Shown: one piece after another, positions 33,400-43,025 of the stretch
Layout of the letters: each line of letters opens with the position of its first letter
Position numbering within the stretch: the first letter of the stretch is position 1
From: Actinomycetes bacterium
GTDB taxonomy: Bacteria > Actinomycetota > Acidimicrobiia > Acidimicrobiales > RAAP-2
DNA: 51,051 bases
Direction: 5' to 3'
Assembly: GCA_021794655.1 (NCBI GenBank)
Contig: JAJYQJ010000020.1
Location: 1 to 51,051, forward strand
The notes under the pieces: generated by a model
The model's database searches: none
Told to the model about the DNA's origin: nothing
Seen by the model: the letters and a program-made list of their open reading frames with translations, nothing else
Made by a program: the position numbers and the translations under genes

Positions 33400-36027
33400 C
33401 TACTCGTCTGCGATCGCGGACAACACGTCGATCTTCGCGGCGGTCCTCGCCGGAATCACCGCCGCGAGGACTCCGGCGACGGCGGCCAAGACGACAAATC
33501 CCAGCAGTTCCAGAGTCGGTATCGAAAACTCGCTCACGCCCGCCGAGTTGAGCGAATCTACGACCACCCATCCAAACAGCACCCCAAGGCCGATCCCGAG
33601 AAGCGTCGCGAAGAGCGCGACGACGATCGACTCAAAACGTATAGTGGCGCGCAGTTGACGACGAGACATCCCGAGGGCACGCAGGACGCCGATCTCCCTC
33701 GTTCGCTCCACAACCGACAGTGCGAGTGTGTTCACAATTCCAAACAGCGCTATCAGCACCGACAGGACGAGCAGTGCGGTGATGATCGAGACGAGCTCTT
33801 GAATCTGCTTTGTCGACTCGGAGATATAGCCCGCCTTCGAAACTACTTGGACCTGGGGAAACCCTCGAAGAGACCGCGTCGCCGCGTGAAACGCGAAGCG
33901 CTCAGAGACTCCGGGAGTATCGCGGGCCAACACGAGCGTCGCTTGCGAACTCTTCTGAGGGAACAAGGTGGAGAACTCCCCTTGAGACACGAGCAAGTCG
34001 CCCGTAAGGCCACTTGGGTCCCGGTAGATCGCACCGACTTCAAACGTTCTCCTCCCCGCCTGGGCCGTGATCAGGTTGAGCGAAGAGCCTACGTGAAGGC
34101 GGTACGTCGATGCGACGCCGGTCGTCACCGCGACGATTTTTCCCGCCACGTTGCGAGCGACGTTTCCAGCGACGTTCGTCAAGGTTCCACTCACGACGTC
34201 CACGTTTACGTCGCGGATATAAGAGGTGATATCGGTTCCACCGATGCGGACCTGTGCCGGGGCTCTCCCATAAGTTTCAAGGTAGGCCTGACCGTGCATC
34301 AGCGTCGCGACAGAAGTGACCTCCTTGACCTTCGACAACGTTGAACCGACCTGTGGGCTGAAGCCCTGAATGCCCTTCGAGTTCACGACGACCTGTGCGA
34401 AGAGGTTCGAAGACAGGGTTGCGTCAGTCGAGACTTCGACCGACTGTGCGAAGACCGCGATCGTCGTCACGAGGACCAACCCGATCACGAGCGCCGAAGC
34501 GGTCGCAGCCGTCCTTCTCGGATGACGCATCGCGTTTCGCCGTCCGAGCTGCGCGCTTAACCCGCGTAGCTTCGCGAACGGCCAACCGATCACTAGAACG
34601 CTCGGGCGAACCACCGTTGGGACGAGTGCGACGACGCCGATAAATCCGACCCCGAGACCGACCGCGGCGAGCTCGGCCCGCGAAGCCGCGCCACCTCCTG
34701 GACCGAAGGAAGCGCCTGCGCGATGAAGTGCGACGGCTACGACGACCACTCCGGCTAATAAAAAGAACACGCCGACGACGAGCCGTGCGAGCGTAGCCTT
34801 GCCCAGGTCAACAGCGGTAACTTCCTGGAACGCCGCCATCGGAGAGGTCCTCGCACCTCTGATCGCGGGCAGTGTCGCGGCGACGATCGTCGCGAGCGTC
34901 CCGACCAGGATCGAGACGATAACGGTCCTCACTTCGACGACCGGAGCGGTCGGGGGAAACGAGATCCCCGAAGCGGAGAGGAGATCTCGCAGGCCGAGCG
35001 CCAGCAGTACGCCGACGCCGAGCCCCACCAACGACGCGACCACCCCGAGGAAGAACGCCTCGACGATTACAGAGCTCAAGACTTGCCTGCGCGTCGCCCC
35101 GACGCAGCGCAGCAGCGCGAGTTCCTTGGATCGCTGAGCGAGAAGGATCGAAAACGTGTTGAAGATCAAGAACAGCGCCACGAATAGGGCAACCCCTGCG
35201 AACACCAGTAGCACGTCGCCAAAGACAGAGAATCCCTTGTCGAGAGCGGAGGTCGCACTCGCGATCGCCTGAGACTGGGTCTGGACCTCGTAACGGGGTC
35301 CTAGCTGTTGTTGGACTCGCGCGGCCAAGGTGGACGGCGAGACCCCGCTCGACGCAGAGGCGACGACTTCAAATATTCGGCCCGGCTGACCTAAGAGGTT
35401 CTGTGCAACGGCGAGCGATACACCGACTATCGTCGCGCCGCCGAGTGACTGAGCGTTACCGTACCTTGCGATACCGACGATCCGCAGAGCGTGCGCTCTC
35501 CCGACGCCGGCCACCTTGATGACTTTGCCAATTCCCAGGTGATAGCGCGACGCAGAGTACGCATCGATGACCGCCTCGTGCGTTGAACCGGCGGCCGGGA
35601 ACTCGCCTTTTACCAAACTCAACGCGCGCAACTGGGGCGCCGAACCGACCGAGAGCACGAGGCTGACGCTCGCCTGACCCCCGAGATGCTCACCGGCTGA
35701 GTTGTAGACTTGTACGGGACCGAATCCGACCGCGTCGGCCGACGCGACGCCGGGGACGTGGAGCACCCGCGCTAACAACGTCTGCGGGATCGTAACTGTG
35801 GAGTTCGCAAACGGACCGGAGTGATACTTCGCGGTCGCAGACCTTCCCTGGACTACAACTGCGATGTTGCGCTGGGACTGCCCGATAACCCCGGTGATCG
35901 CCGCACGGAGCGTGTCGGTGAGCACGTAGGTGCCCGCGACGAAGCCAACACCGAGCACGACGGCGAGAGCGGTAGCCGTAAGGCGCGCTCGGTGGGCAAG
36001 GAGTCCTCTTAGCGCGATGCGGTACAA
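33400..36027 (-). CDS. ABC exporter permease with two FtsX-type modules (MacB/LolE-like)
   Basis: The 875-residue protein begins with a membrane helix (residues about 15-37) and a large outer domain. Three helices of the first FtsX module follow (about 270-400), then further helices (about 425-505), a second outer domain and the last three helices (about 745-870). Both module starts show the FtsX signature, for example AQRSKELALLRCVGATRRQVLSSVIVEAF and VERTREIGVLRALGMSRRQLRATIRFESI. Such permeases move lipoproteins, peptides or lipids out of the membrane by a mechanical pull. The start is TTG 36027, one base after the stop of the partner ATPase. The substrate is not known. Confidence 0.9.
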   Translation of the reverse strand: MYRIALRGLLAHRARLTATALAVVLGVGFVAGTYVLTDTLRAAITGVIGQSQRNIAVVVQGRSATAKYHSGPFANSTVTIPQTLLARVLHVPGVASADAVGFGPVQVYNSAGEHLGGQASVSLVLSVGSAPQLRALSLVKGEFPAAGSTHEAVIDAYSASRYHLGIGKVIKVAGVGRAHALRIVGIARYGNAQSLGGATIVGVSLAVAQNLLGQPGRIFEVVASASSGVSPSTLAARVQQQLGPRYEVQTQSQAIASATSALDKGFSVFGDVLLVFAGVALFVALFLIFNTFSILLAQRSKELALLRCVGATRRQVLSSVIVEAFFLGVVASLVGLGVGVLLALGLRDLLSASGISFPPTAPVVEVRTVIVSILVGTLATIVAATLPAIRGARTSPMAAFQEVTAVDLGKATLARLVVGVFFLLAGVVVVAVALHRAGASFGPGGGAASRAELAAVGLGVGFIGVVALVPTVVRPSVLVIGWPFAKLRGLSAQLGRRNAMRHPRRTAATASALVIGLVLVTTIAVFAQSVEVSTDATLSSNLFAQVVVNSKGIQGFSPQVGSTLSKVKEVTSVATLMHGQAYLETYGRAPAQVRIGGTDITSYIRDVNVDVVSGTLTNVAGNVARNVAGKIVAVTTGVASTYRLHVGSSLNLITAQAGRRTFEVGAIYRDPSGLTGDLLVSQGEFSTLFPQKSSQATLVLARDTPGVSERFAFHAATRSLRGFPQVQVVSKAGYISESTKQIQELVSIITALLVLSVLIALFGIVNTLALSVVERTREIGVLRALGMSRRQLRATIRFESIVVALFATLLGIGLGVLFGWVVVDSLNSAGVSEFSIPTLELLGFVVLAAVAGVLAAVIPARTAAKIDVLSAIADE

Positions 36028-36028
36028 C

Positions 36029-36820
36029 TCAAGAGTCCCAGAGCTCTTGCATGCGCGCGTGCAGCGACGACGCGGTCGGGTCGTTCACGTCGTCTACTAC
36101 CTCGCCGTCCATTAGAAACACTACCCGTGACGCCCTCGAAGCTACCGATGCGTCGTGGGTTACCATCACTACGGTCTGGCCGTATTCCTTGACGGCGTTT
36201 GCGATCAGGGCGAGGAGATCGTTTCCCGTTTTGGAGTCGAGATTCCCGGTCGGTTCATCGGCAAAGACGACGTCTGGGCGCCCGATCAGTGCCCGCGCGA
36301 CCGCGACACGTTGTTGCTCGCCACCTGAGAGCTGCGAAGGGCGGTGGTTCAAGCGGGGACCAATTCCAAGCACTTCCACCAACTCGGCGAGCCAACTGCG
36401 ATCTACCTTCCGGCCTGCTATGTCGAGGGGTAGGGTGATGTTCTCGCAAGCGTTCAGGGTTGGAATCAGGTTGAACGCTTGGAAGACAAAACCAACCCTG
36501 TCTCTGCGCAACCGGGTAAGCCCACGATCGTTGAGCTGGGTCAGATCGACGCCGGCTAAGTACACGTGGCCGCTGCTTGGACGATCCAACCCGGCCAGGC
36601 AGTGAAGAAGCGTCGACTTTCCAGATCCAGACGGCCCGGTGATCGCCGTCAGAGTCGCCCTTTTGACAACGAGTGAAACCTGAAACAGTGCGGTTACCTC
36701 TACGGTAGAAGAACCTCCGCGGTGCACCTTCGTGAGTCCGACCGCCGACACAGCCGGCGTCGACTCGGGGTCTCGCGCCCGAGCCGTATCTCCGGTATCA
36801 TCACCGCTGTCGCGGGTCAC
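36029..36820 (-). CDS. ABC transporter ATP-binding protein (LolD/MacB type)
   Basis: From GTG 36820 the protein has 263 residues with all nucleotide-binding motifs: Walker A GPSGSGKSTLLH, Q-loop FVFQAFNLIPTLNA, signature [15 protein letters not shown], Walker [18 protein letters not shown] and the His switch VMVTHDASVAS. The start overlaps the ftsX stop as GTGA. The frame is open far upstream, but that part is a shadow of ftsX. It pairs with the following two-module permease. The first 25 residues are charged and poorly conserved. Confidence 0.93.
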   Translation of the reverse strand: MTRDSGDDTGDTARARDPESTPAVSAVGLTKVHRGGSSTVEVTALFQVSLVVKRATLTAITGPSGSGKSTLLHCLAGLDRPSSGHVYLAGVDLTQLNDRGLTRLRRDRVGFVFQAFNLIPTLNACENITLPLDIAGRKVDRSWLAELVEVLGIGPRLNHRPSQLSGGEQQRVAVARALIGRPDVVFADEPTGNLDSKTGNDLLALIANAVKEYGQTVVMVTHDASVASRASRVVFLMDGEVVDDVNDPTASSLHARMQELWDS

Positions 36821-37704
36821 ACGTCGAGAAAACGGCGGATTGCGACCGCCGAGCCCAACGTCCCGATCAACACTCCCAAGACAACGACGACACCGTCGGT
36901 CGCGACGACCTCCCACCCCGACATCCGCATCAGCGTGAACACCGCCTGAGGATTGTTGGGGTTGCCGAGATGGTTGAAGACCAAATGCAACCCGTATACG
37001 ACGCCGGCGGCGACCAGAGACCCAACTAGTCCTTGGACCATCCCTTCGGACATGAACGGGACACGTATGAACCAGTTTGTCGCACCAACCAGTTTCATTA
37101 CCGACACTTCGCGCCGTCGCGCAAATATCGCCATTCGGATCGTGTTTAGGATCAGGACCGTCGCGGACACCAACAAGACCACCGCGACCAGTAGGAAGAC
37201 CCACTGGAGGACGTGGATTACCTCTTCTTCGGTGTGGATCTGCTGCAACGGCGCCGTCACGTTCCTGACCCCCGCCTGGCCGCTGAAGTGGGCGATCACC
37301 GCTCTTGCCTCTTGGGGCTGATTCGGCGTGCACCAGAACGACGTCGGCATGTCGGCGACGGTCACTGCCTGTATCTCGTCTGGCGTGAGGAGCTGCTTAG
37401 CCTGGTTGTAGTTCTGCTGCTTGTTCTTGTAAGAACAAGGCTGGTGGACATAGGAGAGCTGTCGTAACTGGAGCGATACCGCGTTAACCTCGTTTTGACC
37501 CGCGTTCGGGTTCATCCACACGGTCACCTGGGTCCCTCTCTGCCAGTCTACCGCCGCCTTCGCCGCGCCCTGTTTCAATAACAACGCGGCGCCGACGAGG
37601 GAGAGTGAGACCGCGACGGTCAACACGGCGGCGACCGTCATCAACCTGTTGCGCCACAGGTTCGACGCGGTCTCTCTTGCGACGTAGTCAGCCGAGACCG
37701 GCAT
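36817..37704 (-). CDS. ftsX: Cell-division permease FtsX
   Basis: FtsX with FtsE forms an ABC-like complex that activates cell-wall hydrolases at the septum. The protein (295 residues) has the N-terminal helix (LMTVAAVLTVAVSLSLVGAALLL), then an outer domain. That domain contains two cysteines (HQPCSYKNK and SFWCTPNQ), which may form a disulfide. Three C-terminal helices follow, with FARRREVSVMKLVGATNWFIRVPF between the first two. ATG 37704 shares one base with the ftsE stop (TGATG). In many actinobacteria smpB and a peptidase follow; here a second ABC exporter follows instead. Confidence 0.93.
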   Translation of the reverse strand: MPVSADYVARETASNLWRNRLMTVAAVLTVAVSLSLVGAALLLKQGAAKAAVDWQRGTQVTVWMNPNAGQNEVNAVSLQLRQLSYVHQPCSYKNKQQNYNQAKQLLTPDEIQAVTVADMPTSFWCTPNQPQEARAVIAHFSGQAGVRNVTAPLQQIHTEEEVIHVLQWVFLLVAVVLLVSATVLILNTIRMAIFARRREVSVMKLVGATNWFIRVPFMSEGMVQGLVGSLVAAGVVYGLHLVFNHLGNPNNPQAVFTLMRMSGWEVVATDGVVVVLGVLIGTLGSAVAIRRFLDV

Positions 37705-38480
37705 CAAAGACTCCCTTTTGCGACAACCTCTGGCGCCACCGCGTCGATATCCTCCTCGGAACCCGAGGCACTCGGCGCAGTTCCTGGACCCGTCGTACTG
37801 TCGATGCCGTAGACGCCGCGAGCTTGATCCCGCACGAGGACGCCGCCGGAGAGCTCTATTACACGCCTGCGCATCCAGTTCACCAACACCTCGTCGTGGG
37901 TCGCGACGACGACGGTCGTACCGGTTCGATTTATTCGATCCAGGAGCTGCATAATCCCCTGGCTAGTAGAAGGGTCGAGGTTCCCCGTCGGCTCGTCGGC
38001 GAGCAAGATCAACGGACGGTTTACGAACGCGCGCGCAATAGCGACCCGCTGCTGCTCGCCGCCCGAGAGCTCGCCGGGAAGGTTCTCCTTCTTCTTCGAC
38101 AGTCCGACGAGATCGAGCACCTGGGGAACCTGGGTGGAAACGACGTGTTTTGGCCGTCCGATCACCTCGAGCGCAAAGGCTACGTTTTCGAACACGGTCT
38201 TGTTGGGAAGCAGGCGGAAGTCTTGGAACACACAGCCGATGTTGCGGCGAAGGTAGGGAACTCTCCACTTCGGAAGGTGCACGATGTCGCGCCCCGCCTC
38301 CCATATGCTTCCGCTATCGGGCAGCTCCTCACGCAACAAGAGCCGGATAAACGTCGTCTTACCCGACCCGGAGGTACCGACGAGAAAGACGAACTCACCT
38401 TTATCTATCTCCACCGTGATGTCACGCAACGCGACAGTCGTCGTCTTGTACGTCTTGGAGACATTTTCGAAACGGATCAT
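37704..38480 (-). CDS. ftsE: Cell-division ATPase FtsE
   Basis: The 258-residue ATPase has Walker [15 protein letters not shown], the Q-loop [21 protein letters not shown], the signature [15 protein letters not shown], Walker [15 protein letters not shown] and the switch His in [13 protein letters not shown], all typical for FtsE. The last 40 residues are a Gly/Ser/Asp-rich extension not needed for the fold. It lies 133 bases after prfB, and that gap shows no clear terminator. Confidence 0.95.
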   Translation of the reverse strand: MIRFENVSKTYKTTTVALRDITVEIDKGEFVFLVGTSGSGKTTFIRLLLREELPDSGSIWEAGRDIVHLPKWRVPYLRRNIGCVFQDFRLLPNKTVFENVAFALEVIGRPKHVVSTQVPQVLDLVGLSKKKENLPGELSGGEQQRVAIARAFVNRPLILLADEPTGNLDPSTSQGIMQLLDRINRTGTTVVVATHDEVLVNWMRRRVIELSGGVLVRDQARGVYGIDSTTGPGTAPSASGSEEDIDAVAPEVVAKGSL

Positions 38481-38613
38481 ACGATGAGATTCACACCCTA
38501 AAAGTTGGAGAAGTTAACACGCAAGATCGACGGCCGCGATGAACTCTTGCGCTCGATTCCCCACATTGTACTGAAATACGCGTGCGATCGGTAGCATTCC
38601 AATAGGCCCCTGG

Positions 38614-39786
38614 TCAAGACGGTGTAGGCACTCCACTACCTCGTTGGCGGCGCAACTCGGCTTCCATGAACCTATCGATATCACCGTCGAGCACCGCTTC
38701 GACGTTTCCCGTCTCGACGTCGGTTCTCACGTCCTTTACCAACTGATACGGGGCGAGCACGTAAGAACGGATCTGGTTGCCCCAGGCGTTATCCGCTCGC
38801 TCCCCACTCAGCGAGTTGAGCTCGGCTTGGCGCTCAGCACGATTGCGTTCCGCGATCTTGGCTCCGAGGATCTGTAGGGCCTTCGCCTTGTTCTGGTGCT
38901 GGCTCCGTTCGTTTTGAACCGCGACGACGAGGCCGGTCGGGATGTGGGTGAGTCGCACCGCGGAGTCCGTCTTGTTGACGTGTTGTCCTCCGGCGCCCGA
39001 GGAACGGTAGGTGTCAACCCTGAGGTCCTTCTCGTCGATATCGACGTCGTCTGGCAGCTCGTCCAAGAACGGAACGACGTCGAAGGACGCAAAACTCGTC
39101 TGCCGTCTTCGCTGGGAGTCGAACGGCGATATCCTGACCAAGCGGTGGACACCTCGTTCGGTCGCGAGTAGCCCGTACGCGTAGCGCCCGCGAACGATGA
39201 ACGTCGCCGAGAGGAGCCCAGCTTCTTGCCCCGCCGTCGCCTCGTCGACTTCGACGCTGAATCCGTGCCGCTCCGCCCACCGCTCGTACATTCGAAGAAG
39301 CATCTCGGCCCAGTCCTGCGCGTCGGTTCCACCCGCCCCCGCGTGAACTTCTGCGACCGCGTCACGCTCGTCGTACTCGCCCGAGAAAAGAGACTGGAGC
39401 TCGAGGTCCAAGAGACGGCGGGTGAGGTCCTCTGCTACTTGATCGAGCTCTTTTTCAAGCGACGCGTCGCGTGTCCCCGAAAGCGACGACTCGTCGACGA
39501 GCTCCACGAGCACCCGGGCGTCTTCGAGATCAGAACGAAGCTGGGTGAGCCTCGTGAGGTCGTCCAAGACCCGCCCGAGCTCGGTCGTCACCGCGCGGGC
39601 ACGATCCTGGTCGTCCCAGAGATTTGGATCGGCCGCGACTGTCTCCAACTCGGCCTTCCGGCGGCACAGGTCAGCTAACCCTAAGTAGCCTTCGGCCTCA
39701 GTCAATCGCTCCCCAACGTCTTCTAAGAGCGCGGATAAGTCACGCGCTTGTTGGATCCGCTCCTCGGGGGCGTCAGGGCGAGCCAT
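38614..39786 (-). CDS. prfB: Peptide chain release factor 2
   Basis: RF2 ends translation at UGA and UAA. The stop-reading motif SPF (RISPFDSQRRRQTSFAS) and the catalytic GGQ (SSGAGGQHVNKTDSAVRLTH) are present. In many bacteria prfB has an in-frame UGA near codon 25 that needs a +1 frameshift. Here the corresponding place reads GEGYLGLADL-like sequence (AEGYLGLADL) without any UGA, so the self-regulating frameshift is absent. The chosen start is ATG 39786 (390 residues), which overlaps the end of secA by 14 bases. Confidence 0.95.
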   Translation of the reverse strand: MARPDAPEERIQQARDLSALLEDVGERLTEAEGYLGLADLCRRKAELETVAADPNLWDDQDRARAVTTELGRVLDDLTRLTQLRSDLEDARVLVELVDESSLSGTRDASLEKELDQVAEDLTRRLLDLELQSLFSGEYDERDAVAEVHAGAGGTDAQDWAEMLLRMYERWAERHGFSVEVDEATAGQEAGLLSATFIVRGRYAYGLLATERGVHRLVRISPFDSQRRRQTSFASFDVVPFLDELPDDVDIDEKDLRVDTYRSSGAGGQHVNKTDSAVRLTHIPTGLVVAVQNERSQHQNKAKALQILGAKIAERNRAERQAELNSLSGERADNAWGNQIRSYVLAPYQLVKDVRTDVETGNVEAVLDGDIDRFMEAELRRQRGSGVPTPS

Positions 39787-42574
39787 GGCAGAGCTTAAAC
39801 TTCTTACCGCTTCCACACCAGCACGGATCGTTCCTACCGATCTTCTCCTCGGCGCGCTTTACGACCGGCGCCATAGTCCCCTCGTCGCTAACCTCTCTGG
39901 CGCGACCCGCTCTTCGTTGGCCGCCTCCTAGAGGAAGCGCGCCGACCGGCACCGGCTCTCCGGGGCGGAACTCTTGAGACACCGGGTCCACGTGGGTTCC
40001 CATCTCCGTCAAGAGACTCTGCGCCAAGAACGCGGTGCCGGCGACTGGATCGTCGGCAGCTTCGTACACAGCGGAGCTGAGGTCTGGACCCGCCGACACC
40101 TCCTCAACAGCTTCGACGTGGAGGATATATCGCAGGTAGTCGTCGTCGATGCCGTTCATCAGCTCGCCGAACATCTTGTAACCCTCACTCTGCCACGCAA
40201 CCAACGGGTCCTGCTGGCCCATAGCGCGCAAGTTGATCCCTTCGCGCAGGTAGTCCATCTCCGCGAGGTGATCTTTCCATCGTTGATCAATTATCTGGAG
40301 CATGACCTCACGCTCTATCTCGCGAGCGGTCTCCTCACCTCCCGGCATCGACTTGGAGTGTTCCTCGTAGAACTCCATAACCTCGGACAAGACGCTCTCG
40401 ATCACCTGCATCTGGGTCGTCGCCTCGCTCAGGTCCTCGACACTGAACCGTGTCGGATAGTACTGAGTGATCTCGTCGATCAAACGCTTCAGCTCCCATT
40501 CCTCGGGGAAGTCGCTCGGGCAGTACGTGTGTACGAACTCGGTCAGCGTCGACTCCAACAGCTCCTCGGTTCGCGCCTTTAGGTCTTCGCCATCTATTAC
40601 CTGAAGCCGGCGCGCGTAGATAACCTTACGCTGTTCGTTCATTACTTCGTCGTACTTCAAGACGTCTTTTCGGATCTCGGAGTTACGTCCCTCGACCGTG
40701 TTCTGGGCTCTCTCGATCGCCTTCGTGACCATCTTCACCTCGATCGGAGTATCGTCGGGAAGGGCACGACCCATAACCCAGTTAATCGCTCCGCTCGCAA
40801 ACAACCTCATCAGCTCGTCTTCGAGGCTCAGGTAGAACCGACTCTCTCCGGGGTCCCCCTGGCGCCCAGATCGTCCTCTCAGCTGGTTGTCGATCCGCCT
40901 GCTCTCGTGACGCTCGCTGCCTAGAACATAGAGTCCTCCGAGCTCGCGGATCTTGTCCCCTTCCAACTTGCAGCGCTCTTGAAGCTCGGCCTCGATACCA
41001 GCGAACTCGGCGCGTCCTTCCTCGCTTGAAAGGTCGATAGAGCGCGCACTGGCTTCGTGGTGAGCGAGCAACTCCGCGTTACCCCCGAGGATTATGTCGA
41101 CTCCGCGCCCTGCCATGTTCGTCGCGACCGTCACTCCGCCCAACCGGCCGGCTTGGGCCACGACTTCAGCTTCACGGAAGTGCTGCTTCGCGTTCAAGAC
41201 TTGATGCGGGATTCCTCTTTTCTCAAGCAGTCTCGCGAGCAGCTCTGACTTTGCGACCGACGCTGTCCCAACCAAGACGGGCTGGCCTTTCGCGTTTCTC
41301 TCCGCTATGTCGTCGGCCACCGCGTCGAACTTCGCGGACTCGCTCTTGAAGATGAGATCGGGCTTGTCGACACGTATCAGAGGCTTGTTGGTCGGAATCG
41401 GAACCACCGCTAGGTTGTAGGTGCTAGCGAACTCCCCCGCTTCAGTCTCGGCCGTTCCGGTCATCCCCCCGAGTTTTTCGTACATGCGAAAGTAGTTCTG
41501 CAAGGTGACCGTCGCCCAGGTATGGTTCTCCTCGTTGATCTGGACCCTCTCTTTGGCTTCGACCGCCTGATGAAGACCACCCTCCCAGCGCCGACCCTCA
41601 AGCGTCCTGCCCGTGAACTCGTCTACGATCTTTATCTCACCTTGATCGATCAGGTAGTCCTTGTCCCGGTGGTACAGCTCCTTCGCCCGGAGCGCCTGAG
41701 TGAGTTGATGGACGTAGTTCGTCGCGACCGCGTCGTAGAGATTCTTTACCCCAATCGCTTTCTCGACTTTCTCGATACCGGGTTCCAAGGGAACGACGAT
41801 CTTTTTCTCCTCGTCCACCTCGTAGTCGACGTCGCGCTCGAGCGTTCGAACGATGCTCGCAAACTGGTAGTAGAGCTTCGCTGCTTCGTCTGCTGGACCA
41901 GAGATGATCAACGGCGTCCTCGCCTCGTCGATCAAGATCGAATCGACCTCGTCGACGATCGCATAGACGTGTCCACGTTGAACCATTTGGTCGCGTGACC
42001 GAGCCATGTTGTCACGCAAGTAGTCAAATCCAAACTCGGTATTGGTCCCGTAGGTGACGTCCGCAGCGTACGCCGCTCGCTTCGCCTCTGCGTCGTCGAT
42101 ATCTGGACCGACGCGTCCAACCGAAAGGCCGAGCCACCGGTGCAACCTCCCCATCCACTCGGCGTCGCGAGTTGCGAGGTAGTCGTTGACCGTAACTACG
42201 TGGACGCCCCTTTGCTCGAGTGCGTTCAAGTAGACCGGTAACGTCGAGACGAGCGTCTTTCCCTCACCTGTCTTCATCTCCGCGATCCACCCGAAATGAA
42301 GCGCCATCCCACCCATAAGCTGAACGTCGAAGTGGCGTTGGCCAAGAACCCTCCACGCCGCCTCACGTACGACGGCGAACGCCTCGATCAAGAGGTCGTC
42401 GAGCGTCTCGCCGGCGTCCAGGCGACTCCGGAACTCGACCGTCTTGTGACGGAGGCCGTCGTCGTCTAGAGCCTCCATCTCGTCTTCGAGGTCGTTGATG
42501 TGGGGCACGAGCTCAGCGAGGCGCCTGACTTTCTTTCCTTCGCCCGCTCGAAGCACCTTGGTTAATACGCTCAT
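39773..42574 (-). CDS. secA: Preprotein translocase ATPase SecA
   Basis: SecA drives proteins through SecYEG. The 933 residues are full length, with Walker A region AEMKTGEGKTLVSTLPVYLNAL, DYLRDNMARS, the DEAD-type VDEVDSILIDEARTPLIISGP, TNMAGRGVDIILGGN, GRSGRQGDPGESRFYLSLED and the C-terminal zinc motif CWCGSGKKFKLCHG for SecB/ribosome contacts. ATG 42574 has GGTGG a few bases upstream. It is the first gene of a secA-prfB-ftsE-ftsX-ABC exporter run with short gaps or overlaps. Confidence 0.97.
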   Translation of the reverse strand: MSVLTKVLRAGEGKKVRRLAELVPHINDLEDEMEALDDDGLRHKTVEFRSRLDAGETLDDLLIEAFAVVREAAWRVLGQRHFDVQLMGGMALHFGWIAEMKTGEGKTLVSTLPVYLNALEQRGVHVVTVNDYLATRDAEWMGRLHRWLGLSVGRVGPDIDDAEAKRAAYAADVTYGTNTEFGFDYLRDNMARSRDQMVQRGHVYAIVDEVDSILIDEARTPLIISGPADEAAKLYYQFASIVRTLERDVDYEVDEEKKIVVPLEPGIEKVEKAIGVKNLYDAVATNYVHQLTQALRAKELYHRDKDYLIDQGEIKIVDEFTGRTLEGRRWEGGLHQAVEAKERVQINEENHTWATVTLQNYFRMYEKLGGMTGTAETEAGEFASTYNLAVVPIPTNKPLIRVDKPDLIFKSESAKFDAVADDIAERNAKGQPVLVGTASVAKSELLARLLEKRGIPHQVLNAKQHFREAEVVAQAGRLGGVTVATNMAGRGVDIILGGNAELLAHHEASARSIDLSSEEGRAEFAGIEAELQERCKLEGDKIRELGGLYVLGSERHESRRIDNQLRGRSGRQGDPGESRFYLSLEDELMRLFASGAINWVMGRALPDDTPIEVKMVTKAIERAQNTVEGRNSEIRKDVLKYDEVMNEQRKVIYARRLQVIDGEDLKARTEELLESTLTEFVHTYCPSDFPEEWELKRLIDEITQYYPTRFSVEDLSEATTQMQVIESVLSEVMEFYEEHSKSMPGGEETAREIEREVMLQIIDQRWKDHLAEMDYLREGINLRAMGQQDPLVAWQSEGYKMFGELMNGIDDDYLRYILHVEAVEEVSAGPDLSSAVYEAADDPVAGTAFLAQSLLTEMGTHVDPVSQEFRPGEPVPVGALPLGGGQRRAGRAREVSDEGTMAPVVKRAEEKIGRNDPCWCGSGKKFKLCHGSP

Positions 42575-43025
42575 GAGCCACCGATCCTACCGGCCGCCCA
42601 CAGCTCCGCGTGGCGGGGCGTCGTGAAAGGCGCGAACCACCGCAACAAATGGGGCTGCACACGGCTGACCTGGTCTTTGTCCCCACACTCGCCTGCAGCG
42701 GGGCTCGTACGCCGGCGCTGGAAGCTTCAAGATCAGACTCGAGCCCTGCAACGCCTCAGTGCATATCTCCCCCCGTCACCAACCTCGTTCGACGCTCGAA
42801 TCCAGGTCGGGCAGGGCTTACTCCTAAGCCGCACCATGCTCGGCAACCACGAGTTGCCTTACGTGGGTCGTTTCGCCTGCGACTGGCCTCGACTTTCAAC
42901 CACAGACCCGCACGCAGCCCGACATCTAGCCTACACCGCCGCTGCGCACTGGTTGCACTGGCCGCGCACTGGCCGCACTGGCTGGAACTTGTGACGACTG
43001 GTCGCTTTAGTGCAATCATTAACCC
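42575..43025. other. Intergenic region between secA and mutase, with a 20-bp direct repeat
   Basis: This is a divergent region of 451 bases. Open frames here have no family likeness and unusual composition, so no gene is called. Near the mutase start two 20-base units (GCGCACTGGTTGCACTGGCC at 42944-42963 and a copy with 3 changes at 42964-42983) give four copies of GCACTGG spaced 9, 11 and 9 bases. They end 42 bases before the start codon and may be regulator sites. Confidence 0.5.

Noticed and set aside
33274-34344. Long plus-strand frame (356 codons) opposite the ABC permease and ssb leader
   Set aside because: It is highly charged with no family likeness, and lies antisense to a clear FtsX-type permease; a shadow of GC-rich codons.
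36821-37333. Long N-terminus of the ABC ATPase
   Set aside because: It is the shadow of ftsX; GTG 36820 overlaps the ftsX stop and gives normal length.
42780-42810. tRNA-like TTCGA motif in the secA-mutase spacer
   Set aside because: No acceptor or anticodon stems could be built around it.
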